The position numbers and the translations under genes are program-made. A DNA stretch of 64,000 nucleotides from NCBI GenBank assembly GCA_027604005.1, contig JADGJT010000044.1:1-64000 (forward strand), in the 5' to 3' direction. This document shows positions 38,336-49,765 of this stretch, piece after piece. The first letter of the stretch is position 1. Every line of letters begins with the position of its first letter. Under the pieces are notes generated by a model that saw only the letters and a program-made list of their open reading frames with translations, had not been told where the DNA came from and did no database searches. This stretch comes from Dinochytrium kinnereticum. Taxonomy: Eukaryota > Chytridiomycota > Chytridiomycetes > Chytridiales > Chytridiaceae.

Positions 38336-41300
38336 ATGGCTTTCGGACCTCTCCAGTATCGACCAGCACCACACATCCTCGCATCTGTCCTGATCATCCC
38401 ATCATCGCCGCATGTCACATCAAGGCTACCGACGGCGATCCTACTATCCGTCCTGCAGCATCATCGAATTGCTTCTATGCATTCTGAGAGCCCAGCAGTG
38501 AATGCGCCATTGTGGAAGGCTGCATGGCCAGCGAGATTATCAAAAGAGGATAGGTTGGCATGCTCACTTATGGGTGCGAGGAAAAGGCTTTCGAGTTGGT
38601 CTTTCAGACCCGTTAAGCAGTGGGCCTCTGGGGAGCAAAAAAACCGTTCATTCATTCTTGAAAGGACGACCAAACCATGCGTGACCCTTATGGCATCTAC
38701 ATCTTTCCACACTCATCCCAGTGGAACGTCTGAAAGAGTTTCTGAATTCAAGCAGCGCAGGCCCTTTCACACCTCAAATCCACTCCAACTTTCTCAAAAC
38801 ATCGACCCGAACTCTGGACCGCGTACCAACTTTTCCCGCCCTGACTCCTTTTTTTGGACGGGCTTCATGATAGGCACTTCCGCCGCCCTTGCCATTCTCT
38901 TCCTATCGACAACCTCCCTTCCCTTTCTATTTCAGTACGGGCTCCTGGACGCCTCCCTTCAAGAGCGTCTTGGGTTTGGTCTTTTTGCTGCTGGAGCTGG
39001 AGATGGGAGATGGAGCCTTCCTGTCGTCATTGGAGACATATCCGACCCGCCTAGCATTTCTGAGGACGCTGTTGCTAGACAGCAAGATGCCAAAAGGAAG
39101 GAAGGAGAGATTGGAGAGGGCAAACCTTCTACAGTTCATACGTCCCAAGTATCAGTGGATGCTGCTGAGGAGGATACCACCGGCCATGCCACCTGGTCGA
39201 ACCATGAGGACGCCCATGCCACCTCGTATTGGAGCTGGAGACGGGCCTCGTCGGAATCATCAGATGACGCTTCAGGTGGTTCGGGTGATTGGTTGGGTTG
39301 GTTGACTGGGAGGGGAGGCAAGCCTGCCACTCCTGAAGCAGGAACGGTACCTTCTGTCATCACGGCGTCGGTTTCCACGTTAGATATAGATGTTGAGCCA
39401 TCTTCTGGCGGAAAATCGAGACCTAGCCGTGCAGTTATGGGATCGTTCATCGCGGATGCTGTGGAGATTGTGATGGATTCAGTAGTTAATATTACTATCG
39501 AAACGGGTGTGTATTTGATTCTAAACCCACCGTTTTTCTATTTTGTGGATTTGGTTATACTGTTGAGGTCAGTTGGTTCTAAGTGCAGTTTCTTCAAAAG
39601 AATCATCACGAACTTTTCGGAAACGCAGCCTTGTGTCCTCTGGGTCCGGATTTTTTATCGACGAAGATGGAACAATACTTACCAACGCTCATGTTGTTGC
39701 TGACACTAACGATGATTCGAAGGTGAGCCTCATGGTCTCCCAATATCACATACTCTTCCCCTTCAGACTTTATTTTGACTTTCTGTAAATAAACCGCCTC
39801 TTATTGCTGACTGATATCTCCTGCCTTAGCTCACGATAACGACGAGCGATGGAAGAGTATATGACGGCCAGGTCCACAGTCTTGATGTCTTGAGTGATCT
39901 CGCGGTTGTTAAGATATTGCGAGACCCACGAGAGCCTCATGAGGCTTGGAAGCCTGTGAAGTTTGGTGTGTTTTTTTTCTAATAATTTTTAGGCCAATGC
40001 TGGCTTAGAAACATAAGCCATCGCTTCATCTTTTTTCTGTGATATTGACACTAATATGCTTTAATTTTTTATCACTCTTTTCTTTCCGGGTTTTAGGTAG
40101 TAGCAAGGATATGAGGTATGTTGCTTATTTTTTTAAGCATCCTCCTTTTCCTTCTTCCCTCTAATATTCTCTAATGAAGACCGGGCGACTGGGTAATGGC
40201 GATAGGAAGCCCCTTTGGACTTCAGAACACTGTGACGGCTGGCATTGTTTCTTCCCGTCGTCGCAAGAGCGCTGAGATTGGAGGGAGGGATTCTAGGGTC
40301 GAGTACATTCAAACCGACTGCGTAATTCATTCAGGGAGCTCGGGTGGACCGTTGATTAACTTGGACGGGGAGGTTGTCGGTGAGTGGTTTTTTCTCTCTC
40401 TCTTGTTGTCAATGAAATTAATGTAGGATTTACGCGTTAGGGATTAATACGACTCGAGCTGAGAGTGAAGGCATATCGTGAGTTTAAATTTCTGAACCTT
40501 ATTTAGTTTTACTTCAGGAGTGCCTCAGTTTTTGTGTTTGCTCTCTGGTCTGTGACCTACGATTTAAACTCCTAGCTATGCTCAGGTTTGCGATACGTGT
40601 CGATACTTCGCTTGATATGATCAAACAACTGGTTGAAAGGGGCAGGATATCCAGGCCATGGCTAGGTGAATTTTGGCGTCTTTATTTTTCGTCTTGTTCT
40701 CCGCTTGGCGTCTGCTCAACTTTAGCCTTTTTTCGTGGTGTTATTGCTAACCAAAAAACCTTGATTCGCTGCAACGATTTCAATTCCGATGACACCCCAC
40801 CCCGCGCCTTCTTAATATGCGCGCCTATATTGACCGCCATCACTTACTGGATATCCGTATCATCACCTCATACCTACCCAGGATTCCGAATGGTCTCTTT
40901 AAGCCCTCAAGTCTGGCAGCAGCTTCGCTCGAAGGGTCCAGATGAGTTTCTGCCCAAGGTCCAGACGGGAGTGTTGATAACGTCGGTGTTTCCTGACTCC
41001 CCTGCTGGCGAAGCAGGGTGTGAGGAAGGTGATGTGATCACCAAGGTCAACGGTAACCCCATCAGCACCACATCGGAGGTTAGTTTTATTTGTTTTTTTT
41101 TTTTTGTTTTTTTTGCCGAAAGGAAAATTTTCTCCTCTTGTGTTAGGCCCTGAGCAATAAGGCCGAGTGGTCCAGGCTGTTGCTTGGCGGTTGGGTTGAT
41201 GCGCCGAGAGCCCAGCAGACATCGATCGAGTGCCAACCATAATAAGGGTGTCTTTTGGATCGGACCAGCACCACGTCTCCCACCACTTGCTTTTCCCAGC

Positions 41301-41527
41301 TTTTGACCACACTTCCTTTCCACCCCACACATGCACAGATCTATCAGGTTATCGGTCTTCGCGTTGGCAAGCCCATCAAGCTCAATCTGAAGCGAAATGT
41401 GCCTGTGGACATGGACTGGGACGGGAGGGCCAGGGGCTGTGAGGCCGTGGATGTGGTTGTGACGGTGCATGTGGAGGAGTTGGATCCGGCAATGCAGGGC
41501 GCCAAAGTGAAGTTCATGGCATCGTGA
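38336..41527 (+). CDS. HTRA2: HtrA/Omi-type serine protease, mitochondrial inner membrane predicted
   Basis: HtrA2 proteases degrade misfolded proteins in the mitochondrial intermembrane space. The first exon (38336 to about 39506) gives a basic N-terminus with a presequence-like [14 protein letters not shown], one membrane span ([18 protein letters not shown]) and a long acidic/Ser-rich linker before [20 protein letters not shown]. The protease domain has His in [11 protein letters not shown] (near 39685), Asp in [13 protein letters not shown] (near 39900) and Ser in [18 protein letters not shown] (near 40340). It continues [20 protein letters not shown]. One PDZ domain ends the protein ([32 protein letters not shown]). 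At least eight exons, one of only 19 nt. The usual GNSGG is GSSGG here. The start could also be a later Met, for example near 38477. Confidence 0.92.
40097..40115 (+). other. 19-nt microexon of the HtrA gene
   Basis: It is flanked by ttttag and gtatgt. Including it joins VKF-G to SSKDMR and then [13 protein letters not shown], which is the conserved HtrA sequence, and it keeps phase on both sides. Confidence 0.8.
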
Positions 41528-42285
41528 ACACGATATTCCAAAAATAGAGAACCAAGGAATTGAACCCACATTGATTTGGGATCTGCTTTCATCTTGCTGG
41601 AACCGCCGGAAAGTGCTTGACCTTGGATAGAGCATGGCATCAAACACCACGGTTGGACCAATCGGAACACTCCAACACCACGATTCAATGACATTTGGTC
41701 GGACACCAAAACCACCACAGCCGTAGGTTACCGTCGGAGATCGAATTTAAAATCTGGTGCTGCGCGGGTGATCGGAGTAAACTGATTGGACGGACCAAGA
41801 TCGGGTTTCGCTCCAAGGTTGTTCGTTTGCAAACAAAACTTCGGTTTGCTGTCCTGCTGCCTGTTTTCGTTTAAATTCAACGGAGCAACGCCAGCGACGC
41901 CAGACGGCATTTGACTGCTGCGCGTGCTTGAGCTTTCACCACCGCCGCCGTTCTATACCCGTAGCCTCTGCGTCTGTGGTCTCTCGATACGTGCATTCAG
42001 AAAGAGATGGCGGCCGCATCAGAGACAGAGCGCTTGGTTGAGAGCAAGACATGCTGCTCCTCTTCAACCGCCTCCTCCACTGTCACTGCGGATGCTTCAT
42101 ACTGTCCTGACCGATCCCTTCACTGTCGCAACTCTGTCTTTGTTTATGACGATGTGGGTTGACCCCTCCGCACATCTCACCCCAATCGTCTAACTGAACT
42201 CTCTTTACAGACCTCACTTCTATTCCGCATCATCGCTAGCTTCCTATCAAACGGCTTTGGCACCCTCCCAAACCACTGCGCAATC
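41528..42285. other. Intergenic between HtrA and the histidine kinase
   Basis: It holds the HtrA 3' flank and the kinase promoter. A CCAAT-like box occurs near 41657. I checked a tRNA-like T-arm near 41550-41565 and it does not fold. No gene is supported. Confidence 0.45.
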
Positions 42286-45066
42286 ATGGCCTCCTCCCAC
42301 AACACCCTCTCACAAGTTCGGCGACTCATGGCCTCACTCTTTCAGATCGATCTAGACCAAGCCGCCAAATCAAACGCCTTCTGCTTTGTTCATTACCCCG
42401 ACCCCAGTTCATCTGGATATTACTTTGGACCAGAGACAGGTGTGGGAAGGCTTCACCCATTGCTCAAGAGTGATTCAAACCTGGATCCCATTCGGTCGGT
42501 AGTGCGGGCGGCGGTGAGCGCCGGGATCACTTCCTTTGCGGTTTACTACGATTCGCATGTGCTCGGTGGATCCTTTGGAGCAGTTGAGGGCGATGCCATG
42601 CAGCGTGTGTTTGGGAGCCTTGGTGCTCGGGAGCTGGTGAGTACGGTTTGATACTTTCGGTTCCTCTTTGTTTCGTTTCTAAACGCATCCTTTAAAAACA
42701 TAACAAAAACAAATAATAAAAAAAAAGTCGCTACTTGGTGGGAGACCAAGACCAACTAGCGTGTCTTCGCGTCCGTTCCGTCACATATCAAGCGACGCCG
42801 TGCACCACACCGTCTCCTCAAAGCACAGCATTGGCTCGCTCCCACCCCCCTACCAGGAGTTCTACACAAAAGAAGTCGGAAAGCACTTAACACTCGCACC
42901 GCACGCCAAGAGCCTCACGGAATACACCGCAAGACCGTGCGAGGCCAAGGATGACATTAGCTTTGCGGATCTCGCTGACCTGTTGTGTCATGAGCTCAGG
43001 AATCCTTTGAACGGCATCCTAGGGTGCATAGAAGTTCTAAAGGAGACGTTTGCAAAGAGAAAGGCCTTGCTCACATCTGAATCCTCGGCTTCGCGTATCC
43101 CTCACGATCAGATCGAGACTTTCTTACAGGGTCGTCATTATGGGTCGTCTATGTACCCCATGGCCTCACAGAAGGATTTGCTAAGGCTTCTGGACGCAAC
43201 CTGCTTCCCTCCACAGACACCTCCTCCCGAGTCATGCACTTCTGAGATGCAAGTGGACACGACTTTCCCGGACTGTCTTCACTCAGCATTGGTTTCTCCA
43301 CCTTATTCCTCTTCAATGTCACCCGAACCAACCGCTTCAAGCGCCATAAAGCGAAAGATTTGCGATGAAGAATCCGGGAAAATGTCCATGGACTCCTCTA
43401 TTCGCGCCAAGCTTCTTTCACAACTTCAAGCGGAAGAAGAGGCGCTAAGTGCCATTGAGCTTTGCGCATCTCACGCCACTCTTGCCACCGACGAAGCACT
43501 TGAGCTGTCAAAGCTTCAAGGGCCATCGTCAATAGGAAGCCGAACGAAAACGTCATGGTTCGCCCCCGTTGAGGCTCCAGTAGAGGTGGATCTTGGACTT
43601 TTGATTTGCGATGCCGTAGGCGTCTTCTCGCAGATCGAGGGTGGGTCGGGTGTTAACCCGGATTGGTTTCAAGCTGTGAATGACTCGGCGTCTCCTGTTT
43701 CCGGTGATATTAAGAGCATGAGATTGACTGCACGGTGCCACCCAGATCCCCTAAAGAGAGCATTGGTGAGCCTTGTCTCCAACGCTCTTGTGGAGCCAAA
43801 AGGGGATTCAGATGTGAGAGAGGAGGTTAGAGTGGTGTTTGTGGGTCTCGGACACATAAGTGATCACAAGCACAATAGGTCGATATTTGCGGTCGAGTGT
43901 TTTAACGCCGTCGTTGTGACTCGGAAAGCGAATGATTCTACGCATAGAGAAGATGAGGCTGCTTGTCAGACGATTGCTGAACAACTGGGATGGTGTCATT
44001 CATCTTTGGTGATGGGATCATGGACCGTTCGCCCTGGAAACTCTGTGAAAAAATATGAAGGCACTCGGATCGGACTTTTGGTCACCAAGCGCCAGGTGGA
44101 GCTCATGGGTGGACAGATGTTTGTTGATATCGGAAGATCGGGATGCACGACCTTTTCTATATTATTTAACCGTTGTGAACAACTGCCTAAGTCATCGATA
44201 ACAGATGAACATGCTGTGGATTCGTTAGAACCTTTATCGGTGGCGTTCGATTCCCGATGTGTTGCTGCCGCTACGACCGCCGGGAATAGCGGAGACTTTT
44301 CCCGTAAGCAGGTCAAGGATCTAAGAGAAAAGACGTTTGGGCTTGAAGGAGGGTCATTGTTCAAGAAGACTAGAGTGGAAGGGTACGGTCGGGCCCGGCA
44401 GCTCTCAGTAGGGCAGGCCGTGACAGGAATCGCGATGCCTATCTCTCCTTCAACAGACAGCGTTAGAAGAGCTTTGATCGTTGAAGATAATCAGATCAAG
44501 TGAGTGACCATTACTCTTTTTTTCCTGTTATAATCCTTATCGCCTGCTTACAATGTTTTCTTTTGTCCTTCAACAGTCAACGCCTACTTCAGCGCCTCCT
44601 CCTCCAAATCGGGATAGAGTCAACGATCGTCAACGATGGAGTTGAATGTCTCGAGATTCTCTCCCGCGACGGCACCTTCACTTACGACATCGTCTTCATG
44701 GACGTCATCCTACCTCGTCTAGATGGCTATACAACTACTTCCGAAATTCGTCGTCTCGAACAAGAACGAGGCTACAAGGACCATAACCTCCAAACATTTG
44801 AGGCCGAGCCCCCAGTTTCACCTGTATCCAACGACTCTATGGGAGTTGATAGAACAAAAAGGAGGATTCGAATCGTCGGTGTTTCGAGTAATGCAAGAGG
44901 GGAGCAGATTCAAGCGGGGCTTGCCTGTGGGATGGATGAATACATTGTTAAGCCATGGAAAAAGGAGGATATTTATCGTGTTTGTGGGCATCACGGATCT
45001 CCTAATAGACGGCCGACCGAGTTCACAGGACATGGAGTTCGTGGCGTGGCTCCGTCAGCGGTCTGA
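42286..45066 (+). CDS. Hybrid histidine kinase with eroded ATPase domain and C-terminal receiver
   Basis: Exons: 42286 to about 42636, 42728 to about 44500, and about 44579-45066, giving about 870 residues. The N-terminal ~115 residues are of unknown type. The phospho-acceptor helix is intact (LADLLCHELRNPLNGILG, His codon 42989-42991). The second DHp helix appears only ~120 residues later (LSQLQAEEEALSAIELCASH). The ATPase part keeps an N-box (KRALVSLVSNAL). I see no DxGxG G1 motif, and the G2 box reads EGTRIGLLVTKRQVELMGG instead of GTGLGL. The receiver domain is complete: RRALIVEDNQIN, Asp in IVFMDVILPRLDG (44701-44703), VGVSSNARG and YIVKPWKKED. It may be a poorly active or dead kinase that still takes part in phosphotransfer. 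Confidence 0.88.
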
Positions 45067-46375
45067 TTCTTTAGCTTTTTTTTGTTCTCACGTTACGTCT
45101 TCCCCAAGATTCTATCTACATCCTGATTTTTTTTTAAATGTTTTTATGTTATTCTTTGCTCACAATATTTTTATTTTGATTAACTCCAAAAGAGCGGTCT
45201 TCTTTTCCATCACTTAGCAATCTTTTTTTATTTAGTTTTTATGCTGCATACTTCTGTTATCCTTCATACCCCAAAGATCGAGCATAATGCTTTTAAGTTT
45301 TCTTTTAAATTATTTTATTGTATTTATCTTTGTTATTTTTATATTATCAGTTGGAAAGTGCCCCCAACAATGATGCATAATAAGATTCCTTCCCTCTGCT
45401 GCAAGTATCCAACTCACTTTTTTTTTATGCTTTTCTCGACGATGCCACAAAGTCCAATTAGTCACGGTCCAGATTCGAGATCCATGGCAGATTCATGTTC
45501 TTTCCATCATTTAAATACTTCCCGATTAATAAATTCCAGTCCGCGAACTCTCGGAGACGGCAATCAGTCAGAGTCTGGAGTTATCAGCCCAGAACCCACC
45601 GATGAAACAATCTTTTTTTGTTGTTTTTTTTTGCAACTCCGCAGCACATTGGTCCAGATCCGGATATGGAACCATAATTGCTTAATATCACATTGTCTCG
45701 CGAGATTGTTTTTTACGCCAACCTTGCTGATTTTTTTTTTTAGACAAATGCGGTACGTGACGCGCTCGAGCTTAGCATTTTGCGACGAGGTGTTTATCTG
45801 ATTTCCTTGAGCTTTCATCGCATCGCTCCAAAGTTGCAGCCAAGCGAAAAAACGTCAATGGCATAAAAACAATGGTGTTTGCAAGAGATGATGAATAGTA
45901 TCAGCTGCTTGAAGACGGTGGGGGTCTGCGCATGCACTCGCTATTGCATCATGAGTTGATGTGGTATTCAACTGTCATTTCATGATCCTGTCAGCTCAGT
46001 AACCTGCATCATCCCAAACACAAACCCAAAAGGCTGAACAAAGGCGGTTTGAAACCAGCGCACGCCTGAACATCATCTACCATCAGTCCGTCATCTGTCC
46101 CAGCGACGGGCGTCTTTCTCTGGGTGGCATCGTATCGTCGGTCATCCTTAATTGTTGGCTCGTTTGGCTGTCGACTTGTCCGAATTCTTTTTTTCGGCTG
46201 GCTGGAGTTGAATTCAACAGAATTCTCAAGAACGCATCTCCGCCACCAAACGCACCCTCCTCATTGAGGCCGAGCATCCGCGGGACGTCTGCGCTAGACA
46301 CCGTCATCCGGGAACGGCTTCCATCTATTCCTGAGGACTGAGCAGTCGAGGGGCAACCGATAGACTGGCAGGAAG
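45067..46375. other. AT-rich gene-free interval
   Basis: The first ~800 bases are T-rich with many poly-T runs (for example 45128-45134, 45419-45427, 45611-45630, 45731-45741). No coding frame is convincing. A minus-strand open frame at 46083-46427 is ambiguous and overlaps the next gene's first exon. Confidence 0.45.
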
Positions 46376-49300
46376 ATGGATGCAGGAAGCAGGCACCACC
46401 ATGACCACCATCTGAGGCCAAGCTCAAAGGCCATATACCTCATTCAGACTCAAGTCTCAAAGTCTTCCAAGCGTTTTCCCTCATCCCGCTTCACGCCGTT
46501 TGGTGCGGCATTCTCTGGAGCATCGACCGTGGCTGGTGCTTTCAAGTGGAGTGATGGTGGGACGACGGATGGATGCGACAGGGCTGCAGAGATGGGGCAG
46601 GACGAAGAAGGAGCTTCAAGGAGGCTTCTTGTGCCGTCTTGGTATACTCTCCTTCAACTGCATGTTGTGCTTCAGATTGTGTATGGGTTGCCCGACGCTC
46701 GTCAGCCCCACACTTTTGAGGTGGTTCGTGAGAGTCATGACGTGGAGGCCGACACTAGGGCTTCTCGGTCCTCAAGGGAAGAAAAGTACACGGATCTCCC
46801 GGGTATAAATGGAGGGAATGTTGGAACAGGAGGGCGACAGCGGCATGAGGGGTTCCATCCATCGAGTAGCTCGGCAAACGCGTCAGCCACTTCAAAGGAT
46901 TTTCTGTTGGGGGGTGGTATTGTCATTGATACGACTGGCGTCCACCACCTCGTCATGCCTTCTTTATCAGCTATTGGAACGACGACATTTTCGGGGAGGC
47001 CATCGCCGCGCAGAACCTCTTCCAAGTCCACTTCAGCATTGGATAGAGGCCATTTGACTAAAGCCTCCCATCACGTTAACACTGTCTCATCAGACCGCTT
47101 TAGCGGTACTCATGATGATGAAAGTTGGATAGAAGAGGATGATGAGGATGAATCCCTTGACGGCTTCTTGGAAGACCTGAATCCCGACCACCCTAGCTTC
47201 TCACCCGTCTCACGTCCACTCTCACCATCCTCAATGGCATCGTCCGGCTCTAGAAGTATTAGCAGAAGACGCTCCGATGACTTGGCTCTGAACATTCGGT
47301 CAAAGGCTGTCGGTGGGATGGTGGGTGGCCACTCTTCCAAGCCACGGAGGCGCACTAGCCTTCAACCGTTTTCACCTTCAGCCGCTATGCCGTCTTCTTT
47401 GTCTAGTTCTGGACCTCAGAATGGTGAATGGACCCGAGCATATACTTCAAAGCGAAGTGCCCGACGCGCGAGCGATGGGAGGGTCGTGCAGGAGAAGGAG
47501 ATTGGTCGAAGGGTCAAGAGTGTTGACCTTATTCGGTATAAGATAGTGGAGCCTCAGAACGATTTAGTAATATCTCAATATGCCCCTGCTTGCTACATAC
47601 GTGAGTCCTTTCTTTTGCATGGTTCATTCCTGAAAGGCAAGGGCCCTCTAATAAGAAAACCAACTTATAGAGCATTCACATCCCCATGCACGGCCCTCGA
47701 CTGTTTTGAGCGATGATCCTGAAGCTTATGAGGTATGCTATCTTTCTATTTCGCGGCCTAATCACGCTATAAGTTTTCCTACTTTGAAAACGTCCGAGAC
47801 GAACGCTTCTTTAGATTGGAGGAAGTACTATCAAAATCCCACGAGACCGTTTTGTACAAATACCATGACTTTAGCAAAGAATCCGTTATTGAGATCACCA
47901 TCAATGTGAGATTTGAAGCAACTTAATGAAGCCTAACCTTTTTTTATTGCAAAAGCTTAAAGAGATTCTTCCTCATTCCTCCAAGACGGATCCTGGCCCA
48001 CTTCTACCAAGATGCGCAGGTGGTACTCATTTTCTCAATAAGGAGAATCCTCTACCTCGGGAGAGCAACTCAAAGCCGTTACCCCAGAGTCCACACCTCT
48101 CTAGTCGTATCCCGATCCCCTCAATTTCAAAGCGTGTTGCCGGAGATGGATCCAAAGCAGCATCTAGAGGGCTAAAAACACAACCAGCGGTTCAATTCAC
48201 AACATCATCGGATGTTTCGTCTCTGGAGATGGTGAATTTTTTCCTTTGGGAGACTCATCATGCAGAGGGTCCATTGGAGAGAAAGGAATCACTTCAATCG
48301 ATGTCTCAGGCTGGCAGCCCTTCTCGCCGTCTTGACATAGAGAGAGATGATGGATTGTTTCTGCTTCCAAGGCCTGGGAGTCCCTCGGAGATGACCCAGG
48401 AACAGGGGTTTCCTTTGCCTTCCACCTCCAAGCATTACGACCCGTCGTTGAAAAAATCGCTCCGGTTGAGGAAATGCTACCTTTGCCGCCTCTACGGCTG
48501 CACTAAAACAGATGGATGTCTTCCTTTCTATTTTCAATCCTCCCCCTCATATTCGTCTTACCTTCAGCTTAACTCCCTGACAACTCCGGCCTCCTTACCT
48601 TCCTCTCTGATACCAACCTCAACCTTCTCTTCATCCCTATCTATGGCATCGTCAGCCGGCACCGCCCTCCTCAATTTCACAAGTAGAAGACCTTCAACTC
48701 CTCACCCAGAAGACCTTCCATCCTCCATCTCCTCAGTCCTAGGCCTTCATTCCCCTCAGCCAACTCACCCGACCCCAGGATCCCCATCGACAAAGTCACT
48801 AACCTCACCCCTCAAAACTTCACAATCCATCAAACACCTATTGGACCCATCAGGCATTCTTCCGCAGGCTTGCTGTGATGTTTGTCCATACGCCGCGAGA
48901 CCAGGATTGGATTGGTGTCCCTCCAGCCAACCCATATCAGAATCATCCGCAGCCGCGTTGTTCTCAGCGAAATCACGTGAACTTCACCGCGCAAGACGTT
49001 TCTTTCTTGAGACCGGTGGCGTGTGTGGAGGTTGGAGGGAAGCGGACGGGTCTCCGTGTCGGATGTGCGTGTCATCACGCCGTCCACCGCGACACCGTGA
49101 TTGGGTTGTTGATCAAATGATGAATGTGAGTGAGGAGGAGGAGGAGGAGGATGCGGATTTGGTTCGATCTGAGGTTCCTGCTGCTGCTCCTAATTTCTTT
49201 GAATCGAGGGATCGGGATGAGGACGTGAATATGTCGGGATGGGGTTCTTCCGCACCAGCCACTGAATCTACAACAGAAAGACGTGGAGAGACAGATATTT

Positions 49301-49719
49301 ATTCTCTGTTTGGGTTATCGGACCGCCGTCTAGGGGGGTCTACTCCTCCGTTCACAAAAAGGAAACAACCGTGCGACGACCCCATCAACCACCCAAGTGA
49401 CGCCTCTGCAGATTACCACGTATCCTCAGATTGGTGCATTCAATGCTCAAAGCGCTATCCGCAAGGTTTGATCAAGAATATAGCGACCTCACACAGCAAG
49501 GGCACGAAGCCTCGTCGCCGCCTATGCGGAGTCTGCTTTAAAGACTTGACAGGAGACGAGTATCCAAGCCCCGTGGATTCCTGCACGCCGCCTTTTTTCA
49601 GCATAACCTCGTCAGGAGGATCCAAGTCTGAAGGATTTGCGTTTCGCACGGGACGATGGGATGGTGAAGGGGAGAGCGCGATGCAGTATGGTGGAGGTGT
49701 TTATCCTCAGGACGACTGA
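46376..49719 (+). CDS. Large Ser/Pro-rich protein with Cys-pair modules, function unknown
   Basis: Not assigned to a family. Exon 1 runs from MDAGSRHHHD to SQYAPACYI (about 47600). Small exons follow: one ending DDPEAYE (about 47732), and one at about 47776-47905 (FSYFENVRDERFFRLEEV, LYKYHDFSKESVIEITIN). The last exon is about 47957-49719. An early hydrophobic stretch (YTLLQLHVVLQIVYGLPD) is followed by long disordered Ser/Arg regions. The C-terminal part carries three Cys clusters: RKCYLCRLYGCTKTDGC, QACCDVCPYAARPGLDWC, and DWCIQCSKRYPQG with LCGVCFKDL, which look like paired metal-binding knuckles. An acidic run (EEEEEED) lies near 49130. Zinc binding and a nuclear role are guesses. It stops 46 bp before the p24 gene. 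Confidence 0.7.
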
Positions 49720-49765
49720 AAATAAAATTTATTCGAACAGAAGAAAAAACCTTTTGAACTTCCCC

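Noticed and set aside
41545..41620. Possible tRNA on the minus strand (gggttcaattcc resembles a T-arm)
   Set aside because: The T-stem does not pair, and no D-arm, anticodon stem or acceptor stem can be formed.
46083..46427. Minus-strand 114-codon open frame (LGLNEEGAFGGGDAFLRILL)
   Set aside because: The composition is plausible, but it overlaps the first exon of the gene at 46376 and has no family match or splice partner. It could as well be chance in a GC-richer patch.
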